Assembly: GCA_017399035.1 (NCBI GenBank)
Contig: JAFQEM010000026.1
Coordinates: 1-64,000, forward strand
Origin: Clostridia bacterium
GTDB lineage: Bacteria; Bacillota; Clostridia; Christensenellales; Borkfalkiaceae
Direction: 5' to 3'
DNA: 64,000 nt
Shown: piece by piece, positions 7,699-16,280 of the stretch
Position numbering within the stretch: the first letter of the stretch is position 1
Layout: every line of letters starts with the position of its first letter
Translations under genes and position numbers: made by a program
The notes under the pieces: generated by a model
Databases searched by the model: none
What the model was told of the DNA's origin: nothing
What the model saw: only the letters and a program-made list of their open reading frames with translations

Positions 7699-9993
7699 TT
7701 AAAGTTTATTTCTTATAATCTTTCCGCTAACCGTTTTGGGAAGTTCGTCACGGAAAACAACTATTCTTGGATATTTATAAGGCGCGGTTTTTGCCTTTAC
7801 GTAAAGTTGAATTTCTTTTTTCAATTCTTCGCTAGGCTGTGTTCCCTTAACCAACACTATGCTTGCCTTAACAACCTGCCCACGAACTTCGTCGGGTTCA
7901 GCAGAAACGCCACACTCTAATACGTAAGGAAGTTCCATAATTACACTTTCAATTTCAAACGGCCCTATACGATAACCTGACGATTTGATAACGTCGTCAA
8001 CTCTACCAACGTACCAGTAAAATCCGTCTTCATCACGCCAAGCCGTATCGCCCGTATGATAAAAACCGTCGTGCCAAACTTCTTTAGTCTTTTCTTCGTT
8101 ACGATAATAGCCAGTAAACAATCCACAAGGCGCGCCGTTTTTAACGTTTACAACTATCTCACCAACTTCACCTACTGCAACCGAATTGCCGTTTTCATCA
8201 ACGATATCAATATCGTAAATAGGCGCAGGTTTACCCATTGAACCAACTTTATGAGGCTTTCCAACCAAGTTGCCAACGAGCATTGTAGTTTCCGACTGAC
8301 CAAAGCCCTCTTTAATTTGTAAACCAGTAAGTTTTTCAAATTGATTATAAACTTCTGGGTTAAGCGCTTCGCCTGCCGTTGACATATGGCGAACGGAAGA
8401 AAAATCATACTTACTTAAATCTTGCTTAATAAGCATACGTAACATTGTGGGCGGTGCGCAGAAAGTTGTGATGTGATATTTTGCAAACATAGGCAATATA
8501 TCCGCAGCGTCAAAGCGGTCAAAGTCGTAAACGAAAGTTGCAGCCTCGCAAAGCCATTGACCATAAAGTTTACCCCACATTGATTTTGCCCAACCCGTGT
8601 CTGAAATAGTAAAATGCAAACCGTCTGGGTCAACGTTGTGCCAGTATTTAGCAGTATGGAAATGCCCCAGGGCGTATTTATGGTTATGAAGCGCCATCTT
8701 GGGGTATCCGCTTGTTCCCGAAGTAAAGAACATAAGCAACGGGTCATCACCACAAGCAGTTTCGTCAGTACGCTTAAAGTTGGTGCTAAACATTGTATAT
8801 TCTTCATCAAAATTGCGCCAACCTTCACGAGTGCCGTTTACAATAATTTTATGCTTTAATTCAGGGCAAGTTTGCATTGCAATTTCTGCTTGATGAGCAG
8901 TATCTCCGTCAGCAGTACAAATAATTGCGCTAACACCCGCCGCCTTAAACCTATATTCAAAATCGTGTTCTTGAAGTTGGTTTGTTGCCAAAATTGCAAC
9001 TGCGCCAATTTTATTAAGCCCTATCATTGCAAACCAGAACTGATAATGACGCTTTAAAACGAGCATAACTCTATCGCCCTTTTTAATACCCAAAGACTTA
9101 AAGTAATTTGCGCAACGAGCAGATTCGCGCTTGATATCTTTAAAAGTAAAACGTCTTTCAGTTTTATCTTTCGATATATGCAACATAGCAAGTTTTTCAG
9201 GTTCACGTTCTGCCAAAGCGTCAACCAAATCAAAAGCAAAGTTAAACTTTTCAGTATTTTTAAATTTAATTGAAGTGGGCGTTCCGTCTTGGTCTTCTTC
9301 AACGTCGATATACTTTTTATAAATTCTGTCTTTAGTATCTTTTACTGCAATTCTGTCGCTCTTGTTTATAATTTGTTTATCTTGGGTAAGTTCAGGGATA
9401 GGTTCGCCTGTGGGGTTGAGAACTATAGCGTAAAAAACACAGTCTCTACCATTTACGGCAATCATTCCGTGAGGCGTGTCAGAATCGTAATAAATGCTGT
9501 CGCCTGGTCCTAAAATTTCTTTATGTTCGCCTATTTGAACCATTAGGTAGCCGTCTACTACGATATCGCACTCTTGACCTGCGTGGGTGGTGAGTTCAAT
9601 ATCTTTACCTTGAGCATCTTCTCTAAAAATACTGCGAACGTAAAGGGGTTCTGCAATACGGTTTTGAAAAGCGTAAGCAAGATTATAATAGGTCATTCCG
9701 TGTGCTTGGGCAATCTTTTGACCTGCACCGTAACGAGTAACCGTGTAACCTTTTAATTTAGGGCTGTACCCCTCTATAATATCCGTAACGTTTACGGATA
9801 AAGCAAGTGCGCAACGATAAATAAAAGCAAAGTTAAGGTCGCGCTTACCGTTTTCACACTCAACGTATTCTTGTTCGGTAACGCCCGTTTTCTTTGCCAT
9901 AAATTCTATTGAAAGATTTTCAATTTCACGCAGTTCACGTATACGCCCTGCCATTTCCTTGATTTTTAAATCAAGCCCTGTCATCTGTTCCAT
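7699..9993 (-). CDS. Acyl-CoA synthetase (AMP-forming) with N-terminal HTH and cupin domains
   Basis: 764-residue three-domain protein. Residues about 15-75 form an XRE-type helix-turn-helix, about 85-195 a cupin (HAGQECDIVVDGYL, GPGDSIYYDSDTPHG), and about 255-764 an adenylate-forming acid:CoA ligase with the A3 loop MFFTSGTSGYPK (421-432), the TGD motif (DGFYHTGD) and the C-terminal catalytic lysine region KTVSGKIIR. The ligase part most resembles medium-chain or branched/aromatic acyl-CoA synthetases. The start is set at the ATG at 9993 because it follows AGGAGG and because the in-frame sequence upstream, up to 10122, is T-box RNA, not protein. The acid substrate is unknown. Confidence 0.87.
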   Translation of the reverse strand: MEQMTGLDLKIKEMAGRIRELREIENLSIEFMAKKTGVTEQEYVECENGKRDLNFAFIYRCALALSVNVTDIIEGYSPKLKGYTVTRYGAGQKIAQAHGMTYYNLAYAFQNRIAEPLYVRSIFREDAQGKDIELTTHAGQECDIVVDGYLMVQIGEHKEILGPGDSIYYDSDTPHGMIAVNGRDCVFYAIVLNPTGEPIPELTQDKQIINKSDRIAVKDTKDRIYKKYIDVEEDQDGTPTSIKFKNTEKFNFAFDLVDALAEREPEKLAMLHISKDKTERRFTFKDIKRESARCANYFKSLGIKKGDRVMLVLKRHYQFWFAMIGLNKIGAVAILATNQLQEHDFEYRFKAAGVSAIICTADGDTAHQAEIAMQTCPELKHKIIVNGTREGWRNFDEEYTMFSTNFKRTDETACGDDPLLMFFTSGTSGYPKMALHNHKYALGHFHTAKYWHNVDPDGLHFTISDTGWAKSMWGKLYGQWLCEAATFVYDFDRFDAADILPMFAKYHITTFCAPPTMLRMLIKQDLSKYDFSSVRHMSTAGEALNPEVYNQFEKLTGLQIKEGFGQSETTMLVGNLVGKPHKVGSMGKPAPIYDIDIVDENGNSVAVGEVGEIVVNVKNGAPCGLFTGYYRNEEKTKEVWHDGFYHTGDTAWRDEDGFYWYVGRVDDVIKSSGYRIGPFEIESVIMELPYVLECGVSAEPDEVRGQVVKASIVLVKGTQPSEELKKEIQLYVKAKTAPYKYPRIVVFRDELPKTVSGKIIRNKL

Positions 9994-10015
9994 TTCAAAA
10001 GTCCTCCTGTGAGCG

Positions 10016-10291
10016 AAAAAAAACTCGCCCCAAAGTTTACTTTGAGACGAGCGCCTAATATCTTTTGCACCCGCGGTACCACTCAAATTGTGGAAAAATC
10101 CACCACTCTTGGAATCTATCAATTCCTATGACCTTAACGCAGCAATCACGGAGAAGTTCTACTCACGGCAACCCGCTTTCTTCCTCTCGGCTCAAAAGTT
10201 ACAACGCGAAAAACCTTCTTTCGGCTTGCACCAACCGCCGTATCTCTAAATCGTCAGTTATAACGCGCACTCTTCTTCAACGCCTTTAATG
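10016..10291 (-). promoter_or_regulatory. T-box leader (tRNA-sensing riboswitch) of the acyl-CoA synthetase gene
   Basis: The minus-strand RNA contains the hallmark T-box sequence GAGUGGUACCGCGGGUGC (10085-10068). It is followed by a 12-base-pair terminator (10051-10040 with 10035-10024) and a run of eight U. Upstream is a stem I with the distal CGGC-GGUUGGUGCAA-GCCG loop and an AGAGA bulge element. UGGU in the T-box would pair with a tRNA 3' end ACCA (discriminator A). The specifier loop appears to read AACUUUUGA, which contains UUU (Phe) and UUG (Leu); I could not resolve which is used. This is transcription antitermination by uncharged tRNA, known for the class. Confidence 0.92.
10024..10051 (-). 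terminator. T-box regulatory terminator
   Basis: Twelve consecutive pairs with a four-base loop (10036-10039), followed on the minus strand by eight T (10023-10016). Readthrough requires the alternative antiterminator formed by the T-box bulge. Confidence 0.9.
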
Positions 10292-10296
10292 CAATA

Positions 10297-10325
10297 ATTT
10301 TAACATAATATAAACTGTTTGTCAA
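10297..10325 (-). promoter_or_regulatory. Promoter of the T-box leader
   Basis: Perfect -35 TTGACA (10325-10320), 17-base spacer and TAAAAT (10302-10297). The start would be near 10290, immediately before stem I. Confidence 0.88.
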
Positions 10326-10354
10326 CGATTTGCACCATCTTTTTAAAAGGGAAA

Positions 10355-10382
10355 AACGGCAAAGATTTTCTCTGCCGTTTTA
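10355..10382 (-). terminator. Terminator after the ceramidase-like gene
   Basis: AACGGCA (10355-10361) pairs with TGCCGTT (10373-10379). The minus-strand reading ends in a T run, 20 bases past the stop codon at 10403. Confidence 0.75.
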
Positions 10383-10402
10383 CGTAATCTTATTTTTTAC
10401 AT

Positions 10403-11755
10403 TTATTTATTTCTCAATTCGTCTAAAATTCTTACGCCGTCACGAATAAGTTGTTCAGCAGTGCCTGCCTTAAAGGTAGACGCTTTTGCCTCGTAACCAC
10501 CCTCGTCGTAAGAGTCTTGCATAGGATAATATCCTTCAGAACCGTTAGTGATGCAAGTGGGAATAATTAAATCCCAACCCTTTGCCTCTTTAAGTCCTCT
10601 ACCAACCGCATTGAAAGGTTCGCCAGGGATACCGATAAACGCAACTTTACCTATTTTAATTGCGCCGATAGGAAGTTCATAAACGTCTGGTGCATTTTCT
10701 AATCTAACCATTCTCATAGCCTCTGCAACCACGGTAGTGAGCATCATTGCTTTAAAGGGAATTTCGTCGTCTTTACCAGCAAGGTGAAGGTCGGTATATT
10801 TATGAGCAAGTGGCATATCTTCGGGCTTACCTTTGTTAGTGGGAACGCCAACTATGGTAAGTGAATAGTCTATATCGTCAACGTCAACGTATTCAACCTT
10901 GTCGTAAACTTGCATAACTGCGCCCGTTACAACTCTACCGATATGTCTTGCGTGACCGTAACCGCGTGAGCATCCGTCAAAATCGTTAAACATATCGTTA
11001 AAATCACCTTTAGTGGGGTGAACGTTTACGTGGTTTACGTCGCCTTGCGTGCCGTTAAAGAAAATACACTTAGTGTTTTCGATAGACTTTTCAACAAATC
11101 TTCTAGTAAAACCAGGCCAGTCAGCAGAAATTTTGTTTCCACCGACAACGTCTGGGTGGTTTGCAAAGTTTACCATAACCACAGTTTCAGCACCCTCTCT
11201 ATCAAAACGAATAACGTTTACGCTTTCGTCAAGTTTGCCGATAGGTTCAACGATATCGGGATTATTTACGCCAGGGTTGGTTTTGGTTGTGCCGTCTTTC
11301 ATTTTGTAACGACGGATAAACGCAACGTTCTTTGCCTCGCCTACGCCGTAACCCATCTTTGCGGGCTTAAGGTCGTCAATAGCAAATTGAGCAACGTCGG
11401 TAACCCTTGAAGTGAGCATTACTTTATAATCTGCTTGAAGTTGGTCCTCTGGTTCAGGTAATACCCTAGGTCCAGTGTGCGTATGAGTTATATGAATATA
11501 AATTGCCTCTGCAGGAACACCCGTTCTCTTTGTAATTTCCGCCTTAAATTCACTTATAACTTCTTTTTTAATTCCGCAGTTATCAATAGCAATCATAAGA
11601 ACGGTTTTTTCACCCATATTGATTGCGGTTGCAACAGCCTCTAAATCGTCTAAAATGCCGTCCGCTTTACGAACTTTATAATAACCTGTAACATCAATAC
11701 CCATGGGTGGATTTACGTTTACTTTTGCGTAACCTACTTTCAAAATTTTTTCCAT
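10403..11755 (-). CDS. Neutral/alkaline ceramidase-family (PF04734-like) protein
   Basis: 450-residue protein resembling the N-terminal domain of neutral/alkaline non-lysosomal ceramidases, amidases that hydrolyse N-acyl groups. Seen: GYAKVNVNPPMGIDVTGY at the start, the metal-binding HITHTHTGPRV (residues 88-98), FANHPDVVGG and the glycine-rich NGTQGDVNHV, all typical of the family. It lacks a signal peptide and is shorter than secreted ceramidases, so a cytoplasmic role on some other N-acyl or amide substrate is likely. The ATG at 11755 follows AAGGAGAA. Monocistronic with its own terminator. Ceramide as substrate is not established. Confidence 0.75.
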   Translation of the reverse strand: MEKILKVGYAKVNVNPPMGIDVTGYYKVRKADGILDDLEAVATAINMGEKTVLMIAIDNCGIKKEVISEFKAEITKRTGVPAEAIYIHITHTHTGPRVLPEPEDQLQADYKVMLTSRVTDVAQFAIDDLKPAKMGYGVGEAKNVAFIRRYKMKDGTTKTNPGVNNPDIVEPIGKLDESVNVIRFDREGAETVVMVNFANHPDVVGGNKISADWPGFTRRFVEKSIENTKCIFFNGTQGDVNHVNVHPTKGDFNDMFNDFDGCSRGYGHARHIGRVVTGAVMQVYDKVEYVDVDDIDYSLTIVGVPTNKGKPEDMPLAHKYTDLHLAGKDDEIPFKAMMLTTVVAEAMRMVRLENAPDVYELPIGAIKIGKVAFIGIPGEPFNAVGRGLKEAKGWDLIIPTCITNGSEGYYPMQDSYDEGGYEAKASTFKAGTAEQLIRDGVRILDELRNK

Positions 11756-11903
11756 AATTTTCTCCTTACGATAAACGCTTTTGTTTGGTTAATCATTAGT
11801 TTAATACAACCTATTTAAATTGTCAACCGTTTTTTCAAATCTTTAGTTAAATACATTTTTTTGTTAAAAAAAATATACTAAAAGTGTATTTTTACCTATA
11901 TTA

Positions 11904-12350
11904 CTATTGCGCACTTTTTTCTAACACTATAGTAAACGGTCCGTCGTTAGTTTGATTTATTTTCATATCTGCGCCAAATACGCCAAGTTTAACGGGTATA
12001 CCCGCTTTTTTTAGCCCCTCGGCAACGTAAAGATAAACTTCGTTTGCCTTATCAGGACTTTCCGCCTCTATAAAAGACGGACGATTTCCGTGAGACGTAT
12101 CCGCTGCTAAAGTAAATTGAGAAACTAAAAGTATTTCCCCACCCACGTCTAAAATAGATTTATTGATTTTTCCGTTTTCATCTTCACATATGCGCATAGG
12201 TGGAATTTTTTTAATCATATAATCGGCTTCCGCTTGCGTATCGCCTTTCATAACGCCCAAAAATATAACGTATCCAAACCCGATTTCTGATATAAGTTTT
12301 CCATCAACTTTTAACTGCGCGTCTAAAACACGCTGAATAACCGCTTTCAT
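11904..12350 (-). CDS. dtd: D-aminoacyl-tRNA deacylase
   Basis: 148-residue cytoplasmic proofreading enzyme that hydrolyses D-aminoacyl-tRNA (and Gly-tRNA-Ala). Seen: the N-terminal MKAVIQRV, the active-site SQFTL motif (residues 97-101) and the C-terminal NDGPFTI, corresponding to the cross-subunit NxGP(V/F)T motif. Full length. It is divergent from the radical SAM gene at 12455. The ATG is preceded by AAGGAGTAAAAAA, a reasonable ribosome site. Confidence 0.95.
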   Translation of the reverse strand: MKAVIQRVLDAQLKVDGKLISEIGFGYVIFLGVMKGDTQAEADYMIKKIPPMRICEDENGKINKSILDVGGEILLVSQFTLAADTSHGNRPSFIEAESPDKANEVYLYVAEGLKKAGIPVKLGVFGADMKINQTNDGPFTIVLEKSAQ

Positions 12351-12399
12351 TTTTTTACTCCTTTTTCTTTGAAAATAATGATAACATAAATTTAAACAT

Positions 12400-12429
12400 T
12401 TGACAAGTAAAAGCGCATTAAGATATAAT
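12400..12429 (+). promoter_or_regulatory. Promoter of the NrdG-type radical SAM gene
   Basis: TTGACA (12400-12405) and TATAAT (12424-12429), both consensus, with an 18-base spacer. Confidence 0.8.
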
Positions 12430-12454
12430 AAACGTACTGATTAGGAGATTAAGT

Positions 12455-13153
12455 ATGAACGTTTCGGGCATAGAAAAAATGTCGCTCGTCGATTACGACG
12501 GTTTTGTTGCGTCAACAATTTTTACGGCAGGTTGTAATTTTAGATGTGGGTTTTGTCATAATTCACCACTCGTTTTAGATTGCAAAAATTTGCCTATTAT
12601 ACCCGAAGAAGAAGTTTTGGCTTATCTAAACAAAAGAAAAGGTATACTAGACGGATTATGTATTTCAGGCGGAGAGCCTACCCTACAACCAGACCTTAAA
12701 AATTTTTGCGAAAAAGTTAAAGCGTTAGGTTACAAAATCAAGTTAGATACAAACGGCACAAACCCTAAATTAGTTAAAGAACTTTGGAAAGAAAAGTTGA
12801 TTGATTATTTTGCAATGGATATAAAAAACGACCCGTCTTCATATGCCCAAATTATCGGCTTTGATAAATACGATACGTCGAAAATTGTTGAAACGGTGGA
12901 TTTTTTTCTTAACAACGACGTAGATTATGAATTCCGCACAACGCTAATTAGCGACTTTCATAAAGAAGATAATATACGCAAAATAGGTCTATTTATAAAA
13001 GGGGCAAAAAAATACTTTTTACAAAAGTTCAAAGACAGCGAAAGTTGCATCAAGTCGCATCTTTGCGCAGTAGATGAAAAAACCGTTTTAAAATTTCAAA
13101 ATATACTTAGAGAGTATATTCCTAATACCTATCTGCGTGGATACGATTTATAA
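12455..13153 (+). CDS. Radical SAM activating protein, NrdG2-type
   Basis: 232-residue radical SAM protein with the cluster-binding AGCNFRCGFCHN (Cys27, Cys31, Cys34), the CISGGEPTLQP glycine-rich SAM segment, and KLDTNGTNP. The pattern matches anaerobic ribonucleotide-reductase activating proteins of the short NrdG2 type, which install a glycyl radical on class III reductase. No nrdD lies nearby, so the partner may be elsewhere in the genome or a different glycyl-radical enzyme. Own consensus promoter; about 90 bases before the SCIFF gene. Confidence 0.8.
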   Translation: MNVSGIEKMSLVDYDGFVASTIFTAGCNFRCGFCHNSPLVLDCKNLPIIPEEEVLAYLNKRKGILDGLCISGGEPTLQPDLKNFCEKVKALGYKIKLDTNGTNPKLVKELWKEKLIDYFAMDIKNDPSSYAQIIGFDKYDTSKIVETVDFFLNNDVDYEFRTTLISDFHKEDNIRKIGLFIKGAKKYFLQKFKDSESCIKSHLCAVDEKTVLKFQNILREYIPNTYLRGYDL

Positions 13154-13178
13154 AATGGGGAAAATTATCAACAAGCGT

Positions 13179-13207
13179 TTGACATTAGTCAAAGTTAGTG
13201 ATATAAT
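13179..13207 (+). promoter_or_regulatory. Strong promoter of the SCIFF peptide gene
   Basis: TTGACA (13179-13184), 17-base spacer, TATAAT (13202-13207): a full consensus sigma-A promoter, among the strongest in the window. Confidence 0.9.
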
Positions 13208-13242
13208 AAAGAAAATTAACTCAACATTTACGGAGGTCAATT

Positions 13243-13395
13243 ATGAAACATATCGAAACTATAGAAACTCGCAACCTTTGCGAAAGCGCTAAAAACGGTG
13301 GCTGTGGTGAATGCCAAACTTCTTGTCAATCTGCTTGCAAAACTAGTTGTGGTATCGCAAATCAGCAATGTGAAAACGCAAAAGAAAGCGAATAA
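13243..13395 (+). CDS. scfA: SCIFF ranthipeptide precursor
   Basis: 50-residue ribosomally made peptide with the Cys-rich core GGCGECQTSCQSACKTSC followed by NQQC, matching the SCIFF (six cysteines in forty-five) family, whose members are cross-linked by thioether bonds. The leader begins MKHIETIETRNL. Seven Cys are present, including one extra in the leader (NLC). The ATG follows CGGAGG. The matching maturase is directly downstream past a terminator. The biological role of SCIFF is unsettled; it is near-universal in Clostridia, and quorum or metabolic signalling has been proposed. Confidence 0.96.
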   Translation: MKHIETIETRNLCESAKNGGCGECQTSCQSACKTSCGIANQQCENAKESE

Positions 13396-13411
13396 TTCTG
13401 ATTGCTTAATA

Positions 13412-13439
13412 AATACCGCCCATTGTGGCGGTATTTTTA
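13412..13439 (+). terminator. Terminator between SCIFF peptide and maturase genes
   Basis: Perfect 9-base stem AATACCGCC (13412-13420) / GGCGGTATT (13427-13435) and T run. It lies inside the peptide-maturase cassette, so the maturase would depend on readthrough. Confidence 0.9.
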
Positions 13440-13458
13440 TTCTAGACGAGGAAAATTT

Positions 13459-14844
13459 ATGATACATCAATATAAACTTGGCGGTTATAATATAGTAATT
13501 GACGTTTGTTCCGGTTCTTTACACGTTGTTGACGACGTGGCTTTTGATATTATAGCGCTATTTGAAAAACAAGAGAAAAATCAAGTGATTTCCACTATTT
13601 ATGAAAAGTATAAAGATGCGCCTGACGTTTCTCGTAGCGACGTGGAAGAATGCTACGCGCAAGTTGAAAAATTAAAAGAGAACGGCAAACTATTTACCCC
13701 CGATAACTTTGAACGTATGGCAGGCGAACTAAAAGCAAAGACTGCAGGCGTTGTAAAGGCTCTATGTTTGCACGTTGCGCACACTTGCAACTTAAACTGC
13801 TCTTATTGTTTTGCAAGCCAAGGTAAATATCACGGTGACCGTGCGGTTATGTCTTTTGAAGTTGGCAAAACTGCGCTTGACTTTTTAGTTAAAAATTCTG
13901 GCACGCGCAAAAATTTGGAAGTGGACTTTTTCGGTGGCGAACCGCTTATGAATTTTGACGTGGTTAAAAAACTTGTAGAATACGCGCGCTCTATCGAAAA
14001 ACAAACTGGCAAAAATTTCCGTTTCACGCTCACCACTAACGGCGTTTTAATTGACGACGACGTTATAGAGTTTGCAAACAAAGAAATGAGCAACGTAGTT
14101 TTAAGTTTAGACGGCAGAAAATCCGTACACGACCGTTTCCGCGTAGATTATAACGGCAACGGTAGTTGGGAAAAAATAGTGCCTAAATTTCAAAAATTAG
14201 TGGAAAAACGCGGTGGTAAAAATTATTATATGCGCGGTACTTTCACACACCTTAACCCCGACTTTTTAGAAGATATAAAAGTTATGCTTGACTTGGGATT
14301 TAGAGAACTTTCAATGGAACCTGTGGTTTGCGCTTCCGGCGACCCTTCTGAACTTACTGAACAAGATTTGCCCATAGTTTTAGAGCAATATGAAAAACTT
14401 GCAACCTTAATGCTTGAAAAAGATAAAGAGGGCAAGCCTTTTACTTTCTATCACTATATGATAGACCTAAAGGGTGGCCCTTGTATTTACAAACGTATTT
14501 CTGGTTGTGGTTCTGGAACTGAATATATGGCGGTTACGCCGTGGGGTGACCTTTACCCCTGCCATCAATTCGTTGGCGAAGAAAGGTTTAAGTTGGGCGA
14601 CGTGTTTAACGGTGTTTCAAACAAAGATATACAAAAAGAATTTATGAATTGCAACGTTTACGCTCGTGAAGATTGTAAAGATTGCTGGGCAAAATTATAT
14701 TGTTCTGGCGGTTGCGCAGCCAACGCTTACCACGCAACTGGTTCGGTTACTGGCGTATATAAATACGGTTGCGAATTATTTAAAAAACGTATGGAATGCG
14801 CGTTGATGGTTGTTATTGCAAGAACGCTAAATAATAAAAAATAA
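13459..14844 (+). CDS. scfB: SCIFF maturase, radical SAM/SPASM thioether-forming enzyme
   Basis: 461-residue peptide-modifying radical SAM enzyme. An N-terminal peptide-recognition region (about 1-90, with YNIVIDVCSGSLHVVD) is followed by the SAM cluster motif CNLNCSYC (Cys110, 114, 117), the FFGGEPLMN segment and a C-terminal SPASM domain with cysteines in CHQF, CKDCW and CSGGC that bind auxiliary Fe-S clusters. It acts on the SCIFF peptide. The ATG at 13459 is chosen because it has a GACGAGGA site and because upstream in-frame sequence from 13402 passes through the terminator. Its stop overlaps the next start by one base (TAATG). Confidence 0.95.
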   Translation: MIHQYKLGGYNIVIDVCSGSLHVVDDVAFDIIALFEKQEKNQVISTIYEKYKDAPDVSRSDVEECYAQVEKLKENGKLFTPDNFERMAGELKAKTAGVVKALCLHVAHTCNLNCSYCFASQGKYHGDRAVMSFEVGKTALDFLVKNSGTRKNLEVDFFGGEPLMNFDVVKKLVEYARSIEKQTGKNFRFTLTTNGVLIDDDVIEFANKEMSNVVLSLDGRKSVHDRFRVDYNGNGSWEKIVPKFQKLVEKRGGKNYYMRGTFTHLNPDFLEDIKVMLDLGFRELSMEPVVCASGDPSELTEQDLPIVLEQYEKLATLMLEKDKEGKPFTFYHYMIDLKGGPCIYKRISGCGSGTEYMAVTPWGDLYPCHQFVGEERFKLGDVFNGVSNKDIQKEFMNCNVYAREDCKDCWAKLYCSGGCAANAYHATGSVTGVYKYGCELFKKRMECALMVVIARTLNNKK

Positions 14845-16178
14845 TGCAAACGCCTATTTGTGATTTTGTTAAAAAATATATAAAAAATAACCCTTTGCGT
14901 ATGCATATGCCTGGGCATAAAGGTTATAATATTTTGGGTTTTGAAGAATACGACGTTACGGAATTTGACGGTGCAGACAATCTTTACGCGCCCGACGGCA
15001 TAATTAAAGAGAGCGAAAAATATGCTAGCCAACTTTTTAACGCTCACACTTTCTATTCAACCGAAGGCTCTTCTCTATGTATAAAAACGGCGCTATTTCT
15101 TGCTATAAAAAACAGCAACTGTAAAAAGCCTATTATTTTTGCGGGAAGAAACGCTCATAAATCTTTTATTAGCGCGTCCGCCCTATTAGATTTTGACGTG
15201 GTGTGGTTACAAGATGAAAACGCAGAAAACTTTCTTTCGTGCAATATAAGCGCAAATTATTTAGACTGCGTTTTATCTAAAGCCAAACAAAAACCCACCG
15301 CCGTGTATATCACCACCCCAGATTATTTGGGATGCATACTTGACGTAAAGGGTATTAAAAGAGTTTGCGAAAAATACGGCGTTTTGCTAATCGTAGACAA
15401 CGCACACGGCGCGTATTTAAATTTCTTAAAAGATAATATTCACCCTATTGCGCTTGGTGCGGATATTTGTTGTGATTCTGCGCATAAAACACTTCACTCG
15501 CTTACAGGCGGGGCTTATTTACACATTTCTAAATTCGCTAATAAAAATTTAATTTCAAACGCTAAAGACGCCCTTTCACTATTTGGCTCTACTAGTCCGT
15601 CATATTTGATTTTGCAATCTTTAGATGCGCTCAATAAAATTCTTTCATCAGATTATAGCCAAAAACTTAACGACACGGTTTTAAGAATAGAAAAATTTAA
15701 GAGCGCGCTAACTGAACGTGGTTACGTTTTTTACGGCAACGAACCTATGAAAATTACCATTTGCGCAAAAGAAATAGGTTACACTGGCGAACAGTTAAAC
15801 GAACTATTAAAAAGTAAAAACATTTTCGTTGAATTCTACGACCAAGATTACGTGGTGCTAATGCCAACTACTCAAACTACTCAAAAACAGTTTGAACAAC
15901 TGCAAAACTGTTTGCTTTCCATTGAAATACGACCTAAAATATTGTCATTACCCCCAAAAACGTATTTACCAAGAAAAGCAATTAGTATTCGTAACGCTAC
16001 CTTTTCCCCTTGTGAAACGGTTTCTATAAGCCGTGCCAAAGGTAGAATACTTGTAGACGTTGCGGTTACTTGTCCACCAGCAGTTCCCGTTATCGTTAGC
16101 GGTGAAATTATTGACGACTTTGTGATTGAAAGATTTAATTATTACGGAATAACAAAATGCAAAGTCGTTAAAGAGTAG
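14844..16178 (+). CDS. Orn/Lys/Arg decarboxylase family PLP enzyme
   Basis: 444-residue fold-type I PLP enzyme related to the short Bacillus-type lysine/arginine/ornithine decarboxylases. Seen: MPGHKG near the start, STEGSS (phosphate contact), IVDNAHGAYL with the PLP Asp, and SAHKTL holding the catalytic lysine. Start ATG overlaps the maturase stop, so it is translationally coupled to the SCIFF operon; whether it takes part in peptide maturation or simply shares transcription is unknown. It lacks the N-terminal wing domain of inducible decarboxylases, consistent with a constitutive biosynthetic polyamine enzyme. Confidence 0.88.
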   Translation: MQTPICDFVKKYIKNNPLRMHMPGHKGYNILGFEEYDVTEFDGADNLYAPDGIIKESEKYASQLFNAHTFYSTEGSSLCIKTALFLAIKNSNCKKPIIFAGRNAHKSFISASALLDFDVVWLQDENAENFLSCNISANYLDCVLSKAKQKPTAVYITTPDYLGCILDVKGIKRVCEKYGVLLIVDNAHGAYLNFLKDNIHPIALGADICCDSAHKTLHSLTGGAYLHISKFANKNLISNAKDALSLFGSTSPSYLILQSLDALNKILSSDYSQKLNDTVLRIEKFKSALTERGYVFYGNEPMKITICAKEIGYTGEQLNELLKSKNIFVEFYDQDYVVLMPTTQTTQKQFEQLQNCLLSIEIRPKILSLPPKTYLPRKAISIRNATFSPCETVSISRAKGRILVDVAVTCPPAVPVIVSGEIIDDFVIERFNYYGITKCKVVKE

Positions 16179-16239
16179 TTTTTTTCATTTTGGGTATCTT
16201 CTACCCCACCCCTTATAAAATTTAATGTTTAAAACGTTT

Positions 16240-16270
16240 AAGCCCGAACCAAACTGGTTCGGGCTTAATT
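16240..16270. terminator. Terminator between convergent decarboxylase and phosphomannomutase genes
   Basis: Stem AAGCCCGAACC (16240-16250) / GGTTCGGGCTT (16256-16266), extended by TT/AA outside. T tract is modest on both sides. Confidence 0.75.
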
Positions 16271-16280
16271 TGTTTATAAA

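Noticed and set aside
9994..10122. In-frame extension of the acyl-CoA synthetase to an earlier start
   Set aside because: These bases encode the T-box and its terminator, not protein; ATG at 9993 has the ribosome site.
13402..13458. Longer N-terminus for the SCIFF maturase
   Set aside because: It would translate through the intergenic terminator; ATG at 13459 has a ribosome site and the expected family start.
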